From Achatina immaculata (Eukaryota; Mollusca; Gastropoda; Stylommatophora; Achatinidae), in assembly GCA_009760885.1 (NCBI GenBank), contig CM019716.1, positions 2,175,501 through 2,239,500 on the forward strand: a DNA stretch of 64,000 nucleotides, read 5' to 3'. Position 1 is the first letter of the stretch. Every line of letters begins with the position of its first letter. Positions 43,501 through 58,500 of this stretch are shown here, piece after piece. The notes under the pieces were generated by a model. That model was given only the letters and a program-made list of their open reading frames with translations, did no database searches and was not told where the DNA came from. Position numbers and translations under genes: made by a program.

Positions 43501-46500
43501 GTTTCATATGAGGCTGATTTTCATGTAAAAGACCTTTCTGTTTTAAAGTAGTGACAATCATGTACACTGTGGTGTGCATCGCCTTGCAGCCAAGGCAGCT
43601 GGATTCAGTCTTGAGATGACAGTTCACTGTCACTGCACCACTCCCAATGCTTTGAACTAGTCCACATATCCTACATTTCATTACCACCAACCATACCTCA
43701 TAAACAGTTACCAGTATGTCCCATTTTATATTACATGAGCCATTTAAATGTTATTAGTTCTCAAGCTAACAAAAACACACATGGCACTCAAATATTTTGT
43801 ATAATTTACTGTGAAATGACATTGTCTGTTTTTAGAATCTGCAGCAGTTTAAAATTATGAACTCATGACTACAGAACAAAACCATACGACTTACTGGCAG
43901 ATAATTTATTTTTAGTTCTTTAAAAAGCTGTTTGCACAGCTCAAGATAGGCTACGAGTACGACTTACGCTTGTCCCTTTATAATAAAAACTAGCCTGATA
44001 TAATTTTTAACAATATATATATATATATTCTCTAATATTTACAGTGCATGACTAAGACTCAACCAAAAGACAAAAAAAAAAAAAAATACGCTTTAAAAGT
44101 TTGAGATGCAACTTACCTCCACCTGCTGCCATGTTATAAGGTCAGAGATCTGTTTCGCCATCTGCCAACATTTGTGAAAGTTAACAGAACCATCTTCTTG
44201 CCTGCTGGAGCAACCTTCGTTCAGGAAGTACAGATCTTTCACAAACAAACTGAAGAAAGGTATAACAATCTGAAATGCCGAAATAAAAAAAATTACTTCA
44301 TTTATCAATGTTACTGGCCAGGGCACTGCTCACAGTAAATTTCACAAATAATATATATTGTAGAACAAACTACATTTTATGAACCAAAGTGAAGAGAAAA
44401 GAAAGGCATGACAAAACTTATAATGAATATTCTCTGAACTCAAAATCTGATACATGCCGGACTGAACAAAAATGAAGATGGTTCATTGGATTTGTTAAAA
44501 AAAAAAAGGGGGGGACCATAAATATACAGGAAATCATCCCCAGTAAAAAAAATCTGCAGTGTAAGATATAGTCTCGAAGTAGAAAAACTAGACTGTACAT
44601 AGTCTCGAAGTAGAAAAAGTAGACTGTACATAGTCTCGAAGTAGAAAAAGTAGACTGTACATAGTCTCGAAGTAGAAAAAGTAGACTGTACATAGTCTCG
44701 AAGTAGAAAAAGTAGACTGTACATAGTCTCGAAGTAGAAAAAGTAGACTGTACATACCTTCTCCCTTTCCTCAGCAGCACCTTCTGATCTCCACATGGCG
44801 GCCTTGAGACAGGATCTGTAGCTGCCAAAATTGTTGCTTGGGTCCATCTGATGCTGGAGAGATTTATACATCCAGCAATAAGTATACATTTGTCTCATTA
44901 AAAACTTGTACAACTGACTCATAAATTCAATAAATGTTATCATTTATAAAGTGGCAGAGTATATCAAATAATTTTTCTTTTAATTACAATGTCTACAAAA
45001 TCCAGTCTTACAAATATGTAGATTTACACAAAATGACAGACAAAAAACAAATCCAACACTCTCTTATTCTTTTTTTTTTCATTTTAGTCTTTAATTTTCT
45101 TACCTCAAGAATTTTTAACTTGTCTCTGTTGACCTTTGCCCACTGAAAGCAAAATATTGGACAGCAATTTAAAACATATCTTAACAACTGTTTAACCATA
45201 TAATTTATATATGAGTATGATTTCATGAAACTGAAGAAACAGTTTCATCTCTTCTCATTTAGTGGCATTTACTTTTAGTTACACAGAGTAAGTATCTGTT
45301 AATGCTAGGTTAATAACACTGTTGGTCAAGACCCTATCCTGGATAATACTCCAAGTAAGACTGACAAGAAGCTTAACACTGCAGCTCACTGGAGTTGTGG
45401 GTGAGGTTATTGACAATAATTCTACCTTCATGTGTACACTTCAAGAAATTAAGAGCTGTTGCAAATTTTCATTGTCTTCCATCATTACCTATCATTACCT
45501 TCAGGCGGAAGAGTAAAACTGCCTCACAGCATTTGGAACACCAGCTACTGTTAACCCCAAATGGTAAATGTTTAAAAAGTTAAAGGATTATAAATACCAC
45601 ACTTAGAACAAGTCTAAAAGCTGCTCCGCCACACTCAGAACAAGTCTAAAAGCTGCTCCGCCACACTCAGAACAAGTCTAAAAGCTGCTCTGCCACACTC
45701 AGAACAAGTCTAAAAGCTGCTCCGCCACACTCAGAACAAGTCTAAAAGATGCTCTAATCTCATATGAGAGAAGATCTCAAGATGGTGTCCAAACAGAAAC
45801 ACCAAAGTTAGTAGGTCCAGCCCCACTACATAGTCTAAGAAGCCAAGTTGACATCAGCAAAGGCATTTTTGCTCTGACTTACCACATATATTAATACTAC
45901 TGCAGTATTTACATCAGTTCACATGTAGCTTGATAAATCTATTTCTAAGGAACTCTTTTTTCACCAACAACCAGCATGCAAAAAACACTTTAACAGCTCC
46001 AACTAACCATTTTCTTCAAGCGCGTGACTGGACTGAGATTCATGCCAGCTATGATCGCCATCAGAGAGTTAAAGTTGCCAATGTTGATACACTCCTTTGC
46101 AACATCAATAAAATACTCCACCATCTTGACTCGGTTCTTCTTTTTTATGTGCTGCAAAAAATATAAAGCACAGATATAACTAAAAAGATAAACAATATAC
46201 AAGCAACAGAAAGACTTCATAAACTCTCTAAAGAATGTCCAAACATTGGAAACATTCAAATGTTAATTAATTTTAGAACCACACATCATTTGAGTTGCTA
46301 TAATAATCAAATATGAATTGCAAATGAACCATGAACTGTACTTACCGAAGTAATTTCTGAAGCCACCAGATAACTTAGCCTGTTAAACCACTGGACATAT
46401 GATTCCAAATTATGTGTTGTTTTCATATCTTGATAGTTTATCACCTGCAAGAATACATAAATATCTGCTCTGATTATATGTGTTTATGAAGGAAAGTTTC

Positions 46501-49500
46501 AATTTCTTGTTCTTTTTTGTTTAAATGTGATCCTTTAATATCCCTTATTATAGTAATGGCAAATTTTCTCTTAGAAGAGTGTTTTGAACCAGGTAGATGT
46601 TATCAGGAAGACCAAGGCAAAGATGGCTGCAAGACATCATTGATAATCTGCAAATGGATGCATCAGCAGAAGGGTATCTTGCTTACAACTGAGAGGCCAA
46701 ACGAGAGCTGTTAGGGAGGCAAAGTTCCACAAGGGACATGCAAATGACAGATGTTATCCAAAGAACTTGTGGAATAGTCTCACGACTAAATTTACCAATA
46801 CTGGATCCGGATAATCAGTTACGGTGCCAGAAGACAATGCTTCTGCTTCATGTCCAGTCTCCTTACATTGTTGTCCTCAGTTGTAGTCCTTTCCTCTGCA
46901 AAAAGTACTTCACCCTAAAAAATTCTCTAAATCTGGTCCTTTCTGTCATCGTCCTTCATAGTCCTTATGACTGATGGGTAAAATAGGTCATTACTATAAT
47001 GGGTAAAAACTGTAGTGTGATCTGAAAGTCATGAAGAAAGTCTACTTACATCTGACTGAACTCTCTCCTTTGAAAAAGCCTGGACAAACTCTTCAGAACC
47101 AATCATGCTGAGTCTCTCCTGAGAATGATAGAAAAAAAATGTATAATCTTCTATCAGTCTAAGCAAAATATGCTGTAACTCTATGTAAAATATGCTTAAG
47201 TCTATGGTAATGATATTATATCAACCAAAGTAATATATCACAGTTATAATAACATATAATGTTCAAATTTTAACACATATTCAGGCCTGTAGATCAGTTC
47301 ACTGCAGATGATTATGTGAAGATCTTGTAAACTGGGCATCGAAACAGTTTATACCCAAGTGCACCACAAGAAGGTAGAGGAAGCCACTGGCTCTGATTTG
47401 CTGTCTCTAACAACAGCATGGCCATCTTTAAAACTGGGGGCACCGATGGACTGATATGAACTTCAAAGATTATGATTCTAGCTCAGCCTAAAATATACTG
47501 TAAATGTCTTCCAAAACAAAACTACATGTTACGTACAAAATATTATCAGTCATGAACATGGTAACATAGGTTTACTGTATAATTACTAACATAACATTAT
47601 TTTTTTAAAAGTATTACAATATAAACAGTAACAAACATATTTAAAGTTTTATTTACCAGTTCTACATGAGTCAGCTGTTGAGCTAGTAGCAATGGACTAG
47701 GACAAATCTCCATAATGTCCGTCTGCAGAGAAAAACATGAGAAGATTACTGAGCATATCCATTAAAGTTCATGCAGAATCAAATACAAAATATACACAAC
47801 AAATATTGGAGAAAGATAAAGAAAACAACCAGGAAAAGAAAGAAAGAAAGCCTGGACAACTAAACAAAAGACAGAAACAAATTGTTGCTTGGAGAAATTT
47901 AAAAGCCACCATTTCTGATCAGAAGTACCAAAGACTGCACAGCATGCAGAAAAATTATCACCAAAGCCTTTTATCAAGACATGTAATAAATGACGGACAA
48001 GTGACAAAAATGGATCAGGACATAACCCCACCAACCTGGGGACAACTTACAGTGGCCACAACCTGTGTCTGTGCCTTCTGATGTTCCTCCCTTTCTATCC
48101 TGTTCAAGTTCTCCTCGTAACTCTTCAGGTTTGTCAGCTGCAGATAAGAAAATGTGTATAAATGTAAGACTTTTATTCAATGAAATAAATGTTATATAGG
48201 ACACTGTTAGTTATGGAAGAAATGTGCACAGAATGATGATGTTATGATAACAGAATTTCTATAAGCATAAGACAAGGTTTTTTGGGGGCAGACATGAGAC
48301 CGCACAAAAGAAAGATTTTTGTTCAAAAGTGGCATATTCGACACTTCTAAACTGAATATGAAAGAATGTTCAACAGTGGACACTTGTCAATCTATGATAA
48401 GAGAATAAATGTGTATGTTACACACTTCATGATGTGAAAATATTTACAAATGAAGTGTCAGGGAGAAGAAAATTAGAAAACAAAACTAGCGCACTAAAGA
48501 CGTAAACGTGTCCCGGCCTCTGGTGTTCACAACTGTGGACAAGATGGCGGCAGTCGTTTGAGGAGTGAGGGAGAATAGGTTTGTTGTTGTTAATCATCTG
48601 TATGTTTCAAAATATGGAAGAAAAAGCTTTACTTTCCATTATTTGTTTGCTCTTTATAAATACATTCCGTTTGCTGATCGTCATCTACCCGCCCCCCGCC
48701 CCCCGGCCGCCATGACACACGTTAAATTACGGGGGGAAATTCGCAGTTTTCCGTTTCCTCTACTCAGTTGTTTTCTGAGACATCCGCATCAACCTCTCTC
48801 ACAAATGCAGCAGTTCATTTCAGATTTTCAGCATCACCACAGAGCCGTCCTCTGCTTGAGTGTGGTTTACTTGATAAAGAATCAACATTCATGCCAGTCG
48901 ATACCCCCTTTGTTTGGGATATCAACCTGCTCTGTGTTGATGCAGAAATGCCAATGAACCTCCACAATCAGAACTGTCAGACTGAACAATGTCCAGATGG
49001 GTATAATTGGTCGTGCCTGCCTGGATGACTAGGCATGTGTCCTGGGCGTGAAACATGTGAGAGAATGATTGGAAAATAACTGGCCATTGCGGTTATCGTC
49101 TCTACACACTTTGTGTGCTGCCACACCAGTCTAATCCCTTTTCTGTCCATTTCACGACAGACTGGAAAGCTATCTGTCTTATCTCACCTGCCCACAGCCA
49201 TAATAGATAAATTCTCCAGGATACGTGTTTTTTCTTTAACTATTAAAGATGCAATCAAGTTCGTGATACTTGTAGTTACGTCTCATCTTTCTCTCTAAGC
49301 ACTGCTTTAGCCTTCTCTTTCGGCACTTAAATATGATACCTCAACAAGCACCTTCTAAACTTGAGAAAGCTAAATAATGACACAGCCAGCTTGTATAACT
49401 GTTTAGTTTTCTCAAGTGTTAGCGTAACTCTGAGAATTATTAGTCAAATTGCTTGCATCGTTTATTTATTCAGCTAATTATCAACTCACTTCTGATTCAC

Positions 49501-52500
49501 CTCACTCGATTATCTTGTGTTATTTATTTGGTTAACCCTTGTATTCACACGCCCGTCTGCTCCAGTCGCTCTTGGCCAAACGATAGTTCAAGTGGTTGTC
49601 ACGAATATTTGAGAGAGTGACCTTCTAACGGCCGTGTACTGCCTATACACTTCTGCAGTTGCTTGTGAATTAGATGTGTTCTCTAGCAGTAACGACCGAA
49701 TCAAGTTGTTTGTAGTACACTTGTAATGGTGCCGCTGTTGTGGTCGATGAAGTATGGGAATCAAGCAGGAGAAATGGGAGTCGTAGGTGAAAGTACTTTC
49801 CGTTATTTGCACCACTTTGTGGGAAAAAGATCATCATAATGACCCACAACTGATTATACAAGCCAGTGGGTCTTGAACTGTGGACTCCTAGGGGTTCACA
49901 AAGGGTCATGTTCATCCGCATAAGTCTAGATCCAAACCTTTTTTCAGATTGCGGCCCCCTCGTCTCCCATATTGCATCGCTAGCGGCTCCAGAAGCTTTC
50001 TTCGAGCGACTGGATTTGAAGAATGCTGCTCTTCTTTTTTTTTCTCTTACTGCCCCCACCCCCGAATCTTCCCCTGCCCCTAATGGGGAGATACTGTCCA
50101 TTTTGGGAACCGCTGGGTCTAAATTATGCAGAGTGTAAGAAATTGATGAAGATTTTCAATTAATAGCAAGTGCTAAAGTAGTTTAGGACAGTGTTTCCAA
50201 GCCCGTAGTCCACGGTGCACTTTCAAGTAGTCCGCATCCGCGTTATCAGCTTGGTACTTACTGTCATCAACTGTATAAATACAATTAAGGGTTTATAGCA
50301 TTATGATGTTACATAGGTAATGCCGGTCCCTAGCTTATTTGATTGGAGAAGTGGTCCCTGGATGTAAAAAACATATTGGAAACGCTGATAGGGGAGATCG
50401 CATAGACTTATCATTGGCTTTATGAGTCTGTGACCTAAAAAAAAACAGGTTTGAGAACCGCTGGTGTAAACTCTGCTGCCTCAACTCGAACCTTACTTCT
50501 GCTGTATCGAAATAGAAGACCAAATTGTCTATACCATTCTGTCTCCAAAAAGATATCATTTTCTCCCTAGTTTTCAATAACTTAAGGTAATACGATTTAC
50601 ATCCAACAGCCTTTTTGTTTCTTTCATATTTTGAACATATAATATTTGGCCCCATCACAGAATATGACAATGAAGTCCAGAGAGTCAGAACTGACGGAGA
50701 AATGTACTACAAAGGAACGGCTAATCATCTCCACTGCGTCACCCAATAGACTATGATGTAGACTGAATGGAAGAGTGTCGCCTGACCAAGCTGGCATGTG
50801 TACAGGAGACAGAAGGGGCATCGGTAAGGCTAAGCTCGGGAGATAAAGTGGAAGAAGACATAGGAGAACTTGGGGACAGAGGGCCAAGAACAGAGAAGAG
50901 CGGAGATGTACTTGCAGCAATAAATCTTGAAAGTTTGGGGTGCTGAGAGAGAGAAAAGAGAGAGAGAAAGAAAGAGAAAAAAAGAACGAAAAAGAACGAA
51001 CGAACATACTTCTTCTTCTTCTTTTTTCTTCTTCTTCTGCGTTCGAGGTTGTTGGTCACTATTGGATACGCAGGCCCGTCTGACATTCTGCCCTTCATCA
51101 TACAACTTTCACTCAGTCACATATTCAGCATTTGTTAATGAGCATTAATAATCATGAAGACACAATTAAATGACTACATGAATAAATAATAAACCTATCT
51201 CATGTCCATACACTCTACACTCTGATTTATGCAACAACATGAAATAAACTTGCATTCTTACATTCATTCAAAACTAACAAATTTATAGAAAAGCAGTGGG
51301 AAAAAAATTTACAACAATCACGCCATACTTTAAACTACTTTAGACAATGCTTAAGGAGGCATGTAGTCCATTTCAAATAGATGTTGACAAAGTTTCAAGT
51401 TATAAGAACACATATTATTTATAAGTTTTAAATGAATTGGTAGGGCATTCCAAAGGTGGGCAGCTGAATAAGAGAAGCTTTTTTTTTTAACATGTCAAGC
51501 CTTGGTTTTGAGAGAGAGAGAGAGAGGAGAAAGAGAGAAAAAGATAATCAAATATTCTGTTTTAATTAAACACTGCATCAGATATCCCAGTTTTGAAAAT
51601 TACTGACAAATTCCTCGCCTAAGAGGAGTCTTCCAATAAATTCCAGAATGTTCTGTAAAATCCAGCACTCTTGATTTTAAGACGGTTATAGCGTGAAACA
51701 AATATGAAACCAAGACGAGCAGGCACAGAAAGGTGCGCGCCAAAGACGGGAGCTATGAGCCACATTCTAGCCCTGACAGACTCCAGAAAATAATGGGTTT
51801 ACTAATCTTATCTAACACTATGTTGATATACCAGGCGCTCTGTGAATGGAGGAAGTCTTTGTGTGTAGTCCGCCACTATTTTCAAAATGCAGGTCAAAAG
51901 GTCACGAGATATATACTTATGAATGGACTAGTTTCTACCGTAGACCGCCTAGGTTTTATTTTTAGAACAAGATTGAAAACAGACTCTGTCCTGGTTCTAT
52001 CCATTACACTCCCCTGTTTTCAATTCCGTATTTTTATCAACCAGTAAAAGCTGGAGGGGAAGTGGAGAGGCATAAGGAGATTGCTATTCTGTGAAAAATC
52101 AGGAAATCGTGATAAACATTCCTGGCTGGTGTTATTTATATGCCCCTGCATTCCTTCGCCGTCTGAAACGCGCATTAATACAAAGTTGGTCCAGGAAATG
52201 CAGGCACGTAAGAAATGTTGATAAATACAGAACCCACAGCAGGAGAAGCGTTTTGTGAGCAAAGATAAAAGAAATTCTTATTCCCAGGAGAAAATTGTTA
52301 ACATATAAAAGTGGATAGATAAGTGCTAGAAAAAACAGTAACAGATATTGAATGGATGAAACACTGACATTAAAAATATTGAAGGTATGAATGATCTGAC
52401 ATGACGTGATACATGAAGATGATGTATTTTAAGTCTACTACCTCTACCTGGGCCCCCAATTTTAGAAGTCTCACCCTGCGCTTGTTTTTTGTTGTTTTTT

Positions 52501-55500
52501 TCCCATATGGGCCACTCTTAAAACAGGAAAAAACCTTCTGGGCGCCAAAGCGACCCATGGGCTAGGCCCCCTCTCATAGGCTGACTACTACAGCTATTAC
52601 TTCTAGCTACTACTTCTCTCTCTCTCTCTCTCTCTGAGCCTAGGGCACATGGGGCTTCTGCAAGGGTTTTCCACAAATGCCTGTCCTTTTTTTCTGCTCT
52701 CCCTACTATTTCTAACTACTACTACTATATTACTACTACTAACTACTACTACTATATTACTACTACTACTACTACTACAGCTACTGATACGTCTACAGCT
52801 ACTATGCTATTACTAATACCACCACTACTACTGCTTCTATTATTACTACTACTACTACTTCTACTACTACTATTATTACTACTGCTTCAATTACTGGTAC
52901 TACTGCTACTACTACTACTACCACTGCTGCTGCTGCTGCAAAATCTTACCTTAGTAACCAGGTTGTAGCTGAGATTGTTGATGTCCTTCCTGAGGTCAGG
53001 GTAGCTGGCAATGACCCTCTGAGTGATGTCCCGGAGTTGTTTCATCATCCGATCATCCCGGAAGTCATAAGGAAACATCTCTGTCCACTCACTGGAGATA
53101 ATACAGATGGATGACTGATTGTTGGATGTGATGATTAATTAATCACATGAAAGTGTTGGATATCTACATAATCCTACAGATTAATGTACTGAATTCAGAC
53201 ACAAGTACAGATCTTGTTATTGCATATTTCCAAATGACCCTGTTGTTTACTTGAGACTGAGGAAAACAATGGAGAGAGAGAGAATTTGTGTATGTATATA
53301 TCAAAAGATGGAATGAATAAATAATAAAATTGACAAAACAAATTATAAATTCATTCACCTAAGGAGGTTGACAATGTGTGGCCCAAATTTTCCTGACCTG
53401 GACTTGTCTAAGTTGTCCAGTTTGTCACTGGCGAGATTCTGCTGCAACACGCACAGCTGAAAGTTCACAAACACACATCATTAAAAGCTAAAGTTCACAA
53501 ACACATATCTTTAAAAGCTGAAAGTTCACAAACATGCATCTTTAAACTTCACCAGACTGTTTCATCAAATGGCCAGGCAACTGGCAAACAAAATACTATA
53601 CATTATAAGCCACTCCCATACATATGTACTTTAAGGTATAGGTCTAGACATAAAGAAATTCTGTGTGCCCTGTATACCAGTGCTCCTACAACTTTCTAAA
53701 GTGAAATGCTATAATTTACTATACTTTCATTTATTTTCTTCTTGGACTGATGTCTGTCCTCACTGTTGTCGCTGGTGCTACATGGTACATGCACCTAAGC
53801 TAAGATTCTCTATTTCAAATATTTACGGATTTGTTCAGAATGCCATGATCACCCATCCATATCTTTGAATGGTGATCTGATAAGTAATCAGGGTCCATTA
53901 TGCCTTCTGGCATCATGAAGGCAGCAAGATTTCTCTGCATCGCTCAGTCGGCATTTATCCTAGCTGTGTTTTATACTGTCCAACTTAATTTCTACATTTT
54001 TTTTTCTCATCAAGCTGCTTCCAGTTGGCCTGTCTTTCTCTTTCCCATGGGTGTCCATTGTGTGCCTGTCTTAGTGATTTGGCTGTCTTAGTGAAGTGGC
54101 TGTCTTAGTGATTTGGCTGTCTTAGTGATTTGGCTGTCTTAGTGAAGTGGCTGTCTTAGTGATTTGGCTGTCTTAGTGATTTGGCTGTCTTAGTGATTTG
54201 GCTGTCTTAGTGAAGTGGCTGTCTTAGTGATGTGGCTGTCTTAGTGATTTGGCTGTCTTAGTAATGTGGCTGTCTTAGTGAAGTGGCTGTCTTAGTAATG
54301 TGGCTGTCTTAGTGAAGTGGCTGTCTTAGTAATGTGGCTGTCTTAGTAATGTGGCTGTCTTAGTGAGATCTTTCAGCACCCATGTGCAGTCCATGCCCAG
54401 AATGCCTTGATGAAAATGATGACCCTAAGACATAGTATTATCTGAAGAAACTGACTGTTGTCATCCAGCTGTAAGTGATGTGTAAGGTTATTAAAGTGGG
54501 AATTCTTACTTTCTAGAGAAAGTAAGGTGCAGGTAACATACCAGACAGAATATCTGTTGTCATAGAAACTGTTATGTCATAGAGGCTTTGAGGGGATATC
54601 GTGTTCTTGGTCCCGTAGAAACACTAGCGGGTGATTTGGTCAGCACACCAGAAGGTGATGTGGTCAGCACACTAGAGGATGATGTGGTCAGCACACTAGA
54701 GGATGATGTGGTCAGCATTATACAACAGACATTCCCACCCCCCAGCTCCAGAAGGTGTCATATAAAAATGACATAGATTTGTGATAAGTAATCATTTTCA
54801 GAGTGGAGAAGTGTCATTCCTGGGGTGAAGATATGACATCACGCAAAGAGAGAAGTGTCATTTCTGGGGTGAAGATATGACATCATGCAAAGAGAGAAGT
54901 GTCATTCCTGGGGGGTGAAGATATGACATCACGCAAAGAGAGAAGTGTCATTCCTGGGGGGTGAAGATATGACATCACGCAAAGAGAGAAGTGTCATTCC
55001 TGGGGTGAAGATATGACATCACGCAAAGAGGGAAGTGTAAGAACTGACAGTGGAGATGAGTTTATCACTTCGAGCGGAGATTTATTACCTGTCTGGAGAA
55101 TGCATATTTTATCATCTGGAATACAGATGTTCTGCCACCTTGGCTGAATAAGTGTTTATTGCTTACCTTGCATACTTCAGCCAGGAGGTCATGGGGCCGT
55201 ATAAAAAGTCTGGAACTGAGTAGGAAGGTGAATGTATATGTCCTCTGTAAGAAATATAAAACATACATTAGAAAGGTTGGCGTATGTCACAAAGTGACAT
55301 GTAAGAAATATAAAACATATATTAGAAAGGTCGGTGTATGCCACAAAGTGACGTGTAAGAAACATTAACACTCACAATCTAGAGACAGTGGTAAATCTGG
55401 ATAATTTGTATGTGTGTAATCTGATATTGAGGACAGATCAGTCAATAGTGTACTGCCCTCTTGTTCATAAGTAGTAATTTCAAGATCTCTCAGCACGCTA

Positions 55501-58500
55501 CGATTAAAAAGAAAAAGAATACTCTAATGTCATAATTGTTATTTTCACATGCTTCCTAGAACAATCTACTGACACCTAGGTACTGTTCGCTTGCCTAGAA
55601 CAATCTATTGTCATCTAGGAACTGTTCGCTTGCCTAGAACAATCTACTGACATCTACGTACTGTTCACTAATGTAATCAAAACATTTCACTAACATGATG
55701 GTTTTATGTTTACGTAAGAAATAAATAAACTTTTATGTTGACAGAAGATATAAATGACACTTATGTTTACAGATGATATAAATGACACTTATGTTTACAG
55801 ATGATATAAATGATACTTATATTTACATATGATGTAAATGACACATGTTTACGGGTGATATAAATGACACTTTTATGCTTACATCAGGGCAGTAGTCAGA
55901 GGTGGGCACCAAGTGCTGAATCAAGGCCTCTAGCGGGCCTGAATGAAGATTCCCATTTTGGAATATCAGGGCCTGAAATAGAAATTAACGGAGTCTGATG
56001 CATCCATCACGACAGTGCTTATTTATCAACCTGTTTTACCCCGTACACCCTTTTCACCGTGTGTTAGAATGTCATTCCCCCCACCCCCCCCACCAGCTTT
56101 CCGTCACAAATATGTATGGGTCACCCCTATAAGAGTCTCATTCCAGTGTATGCTTATTTATAAAGAATGACAGTAGCCGAACCAGTAGGGACGAGGTTTT
56201 CAGGACTACAAGTTCTAGGTTGTATCCCCTGTGTCGTCACAGCAGTTTAAAACAAAAAGAACGGGTACTCGACACACTGGTGTTGTGGAATACTGCCTCC
56301 GGCGATGGAGTGTTTCATTAAAATTTTCATTTGATTTCCATTTAATTTTTCTTTTTTTTCCCATTTATTAACCTACATATGCTGACTTACAGGCTATTTT
56401 AAAGGTAGGTTGAAGTGATTAGCTGCTGAAGTAGGTGTATTCTAACGCACCCACCAGTAATCCGGCAAAATCACTTATCCGGCATCCAACAGGTCCCGAT
56501 GATGCCGGATTAATGATGGTCAAGTGAATTGCTATATATTACTGGAAACAAAACAACAGGAAATATGTGATCCCCCCTCCAATCCACCCATTTTCCAAAG
56601 GACGAGACAAACTACAAACATCGATTTTTCTGCTTATTTATTTAATCAATTTTCCGTTCTACCAACTCTCCCTGCGATAAGCTTCGGTCTAACGCGGTTT
56701 CTTCCCGCCGTGTAAGCGAGTACTGTTAACTAGGATCCATTTCTGTCAGTGCCTGGCTCTCATATATCACGTGTTTCACGGGATAAGTACATTCCAGAAA
56801 TGCTTGGACGGTATCGACTATCTCTAACGAGTCTATCGGCAACACGGAGAATGTCTCGTCTACGTCAGTGATACCGCACTTCGCACATTTTTCCAGCGCT
56901 CTCTAGGCTGTTTCAAATGTAGGTGCTGCCACTTTCATTCCAATTAGGTATTTTTACTTCTAGGCGTAAACAAGATGGGGCAGTTGGGGAGGGGGGGGGG
57001 AGTGCCTCGGGCACCAAATATGGGAGAGGGTATGGTGTTATATATATGCCCTAGGCGTAATCAATCCTAGTTATGGCAATATTTCATTCAAGGAAAGTGA
57101 GCAAGTTAGTAAGAAAGAAACAAAGAAAAAGAAAGAAATTATCAGCCCTGGAATTGTGGCTATTCACAAAAATAAAACTATCCTTAAATGTTACTGACAG
57201 CCTTCAGTTTTAAAATTAAATGTTTGCGGCATTCTTTTAATATTTACTCTCATCATCCGGCTAAAAGTGTGCACGTTCATAACAAGAAACTGTCTTTGAA
57301 AAAAAAAAAAAATATATATATATATATCCATACTACAAGAACTTAATATTGAAGAAGGGTGGCTAGTAAAGAGGATTAAAGAGAGAAAACTTAAATATTC
57401 TGGACACATTAAACGTCATGATAATTTAGAGAAGACCTTTCTTGGAGGGGTACATAATGGGAAAAAGAAAAAGAAGAAGACCAAGGCGAAGATGGCTGCA
57501 AGACATCGTTGATGATCTGCAAATGGATGCATCAGCAGCAGGCCATCTTGCTCACAACCGAGAGGCCTACAGGAGTGCTGTTAGGGAGGCAAAGTTCCGC
57601 AAGGGACGGCTGACTGTGATATATCCACAGTCCGAACAAACGCTATACTGTGTGAAATCAGCCTGTGTTATCAACAGTAAGGAGGAGTTCATGCTGCATT
57701 TATAAGTATCAAGATACTTGTGATGAAGATAACTTTAGTATTAAGGTAATTGCATTATTTTGCTCCTACTCAAGTATCCTAGTATCCGTTAATTTTACTG
57801 GACAACCATTTTTTTTTTTTAAGACAACGAAAACAACAGGCCGTGACCCGGTGGTACTGCAAACCGGGTCTACCCGTAAAGATATGTGGACCATGCCCCC
57901 GGCATTCAATGTGCAGGGCAGGCCTTGGGGCATCTCGTTTAGTTAAAAAATAACGACGCTTTTGTTAACCAAAGGGCATGTTGATCAGGGTACCTGCTAA
58001 GAGGACACTTTGACCTCAGCCACTTTGATCTTAGCCAAAAGGCTATCATAAAGCTAGTGTCTTTCTTCTTCATCACGAGAGACTACACATTTTAAGTATG
58101 GAGCACATTTGTATAAGCGGTTTCTGTTCATAAACAAGGATTTTAAAGATGCATTCGAAGCAGGAATAACCAAAGACAAACTTATTACATTCTGTATAAA
58201 AGTTCACAGATATTCAGAGCCTCCTACCCGCCATTTATATTCTATTCTTTCTATTCATAGAAAGAAACTAAGCACTGTTATTGTCAAGCAAAATGCGAGG
58301 AAAGTTAAGTGACTAAATTACTGCCCCTTACTTTAAAGCGAGCATTAACTCTCCATATTTTAAAGGGCGTTAACTATTGTTGTAAGTGCTCGGCTCTCCA
58401 GCTGAATCAGATGTGCTCGCAGATCTACCGCCTTGATTCAAGTCTCAGTTTGTTGTTCTTGCTTAATACATCGGCTGCATAAACAATTTATAGCCTGGCG

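Larger units (their letters stand above)
48138..52949. other. Large RASGEF1 intron with a promoter-like GC-rich spot
   Basis: Contents recognised: promoter-like motifs at 48540-48715, a LINE tail at 51003, triplet and TC repeats at 52614-52938. A few open frames at 48565-49028 (no ATG at the start of the longest) and 49670-50138 show no family resemblance. Confidence 0.5.

Noticed and set aside
43487..43690. Cys-containing minus frame (CRICG...CLGC) in a RASGEF1 intron
   Set aside because: Looked like a zinc-binding exon, but the Cys spacing fits no known finger and phase-compatible splice sites were not evident.
47737..48081. 114-codon Lys/Gln-rich plus frame
   Set aside because: It overlaps RASGEF1 exon 6 in antisense and adjacent intron; composition-driven, no family.
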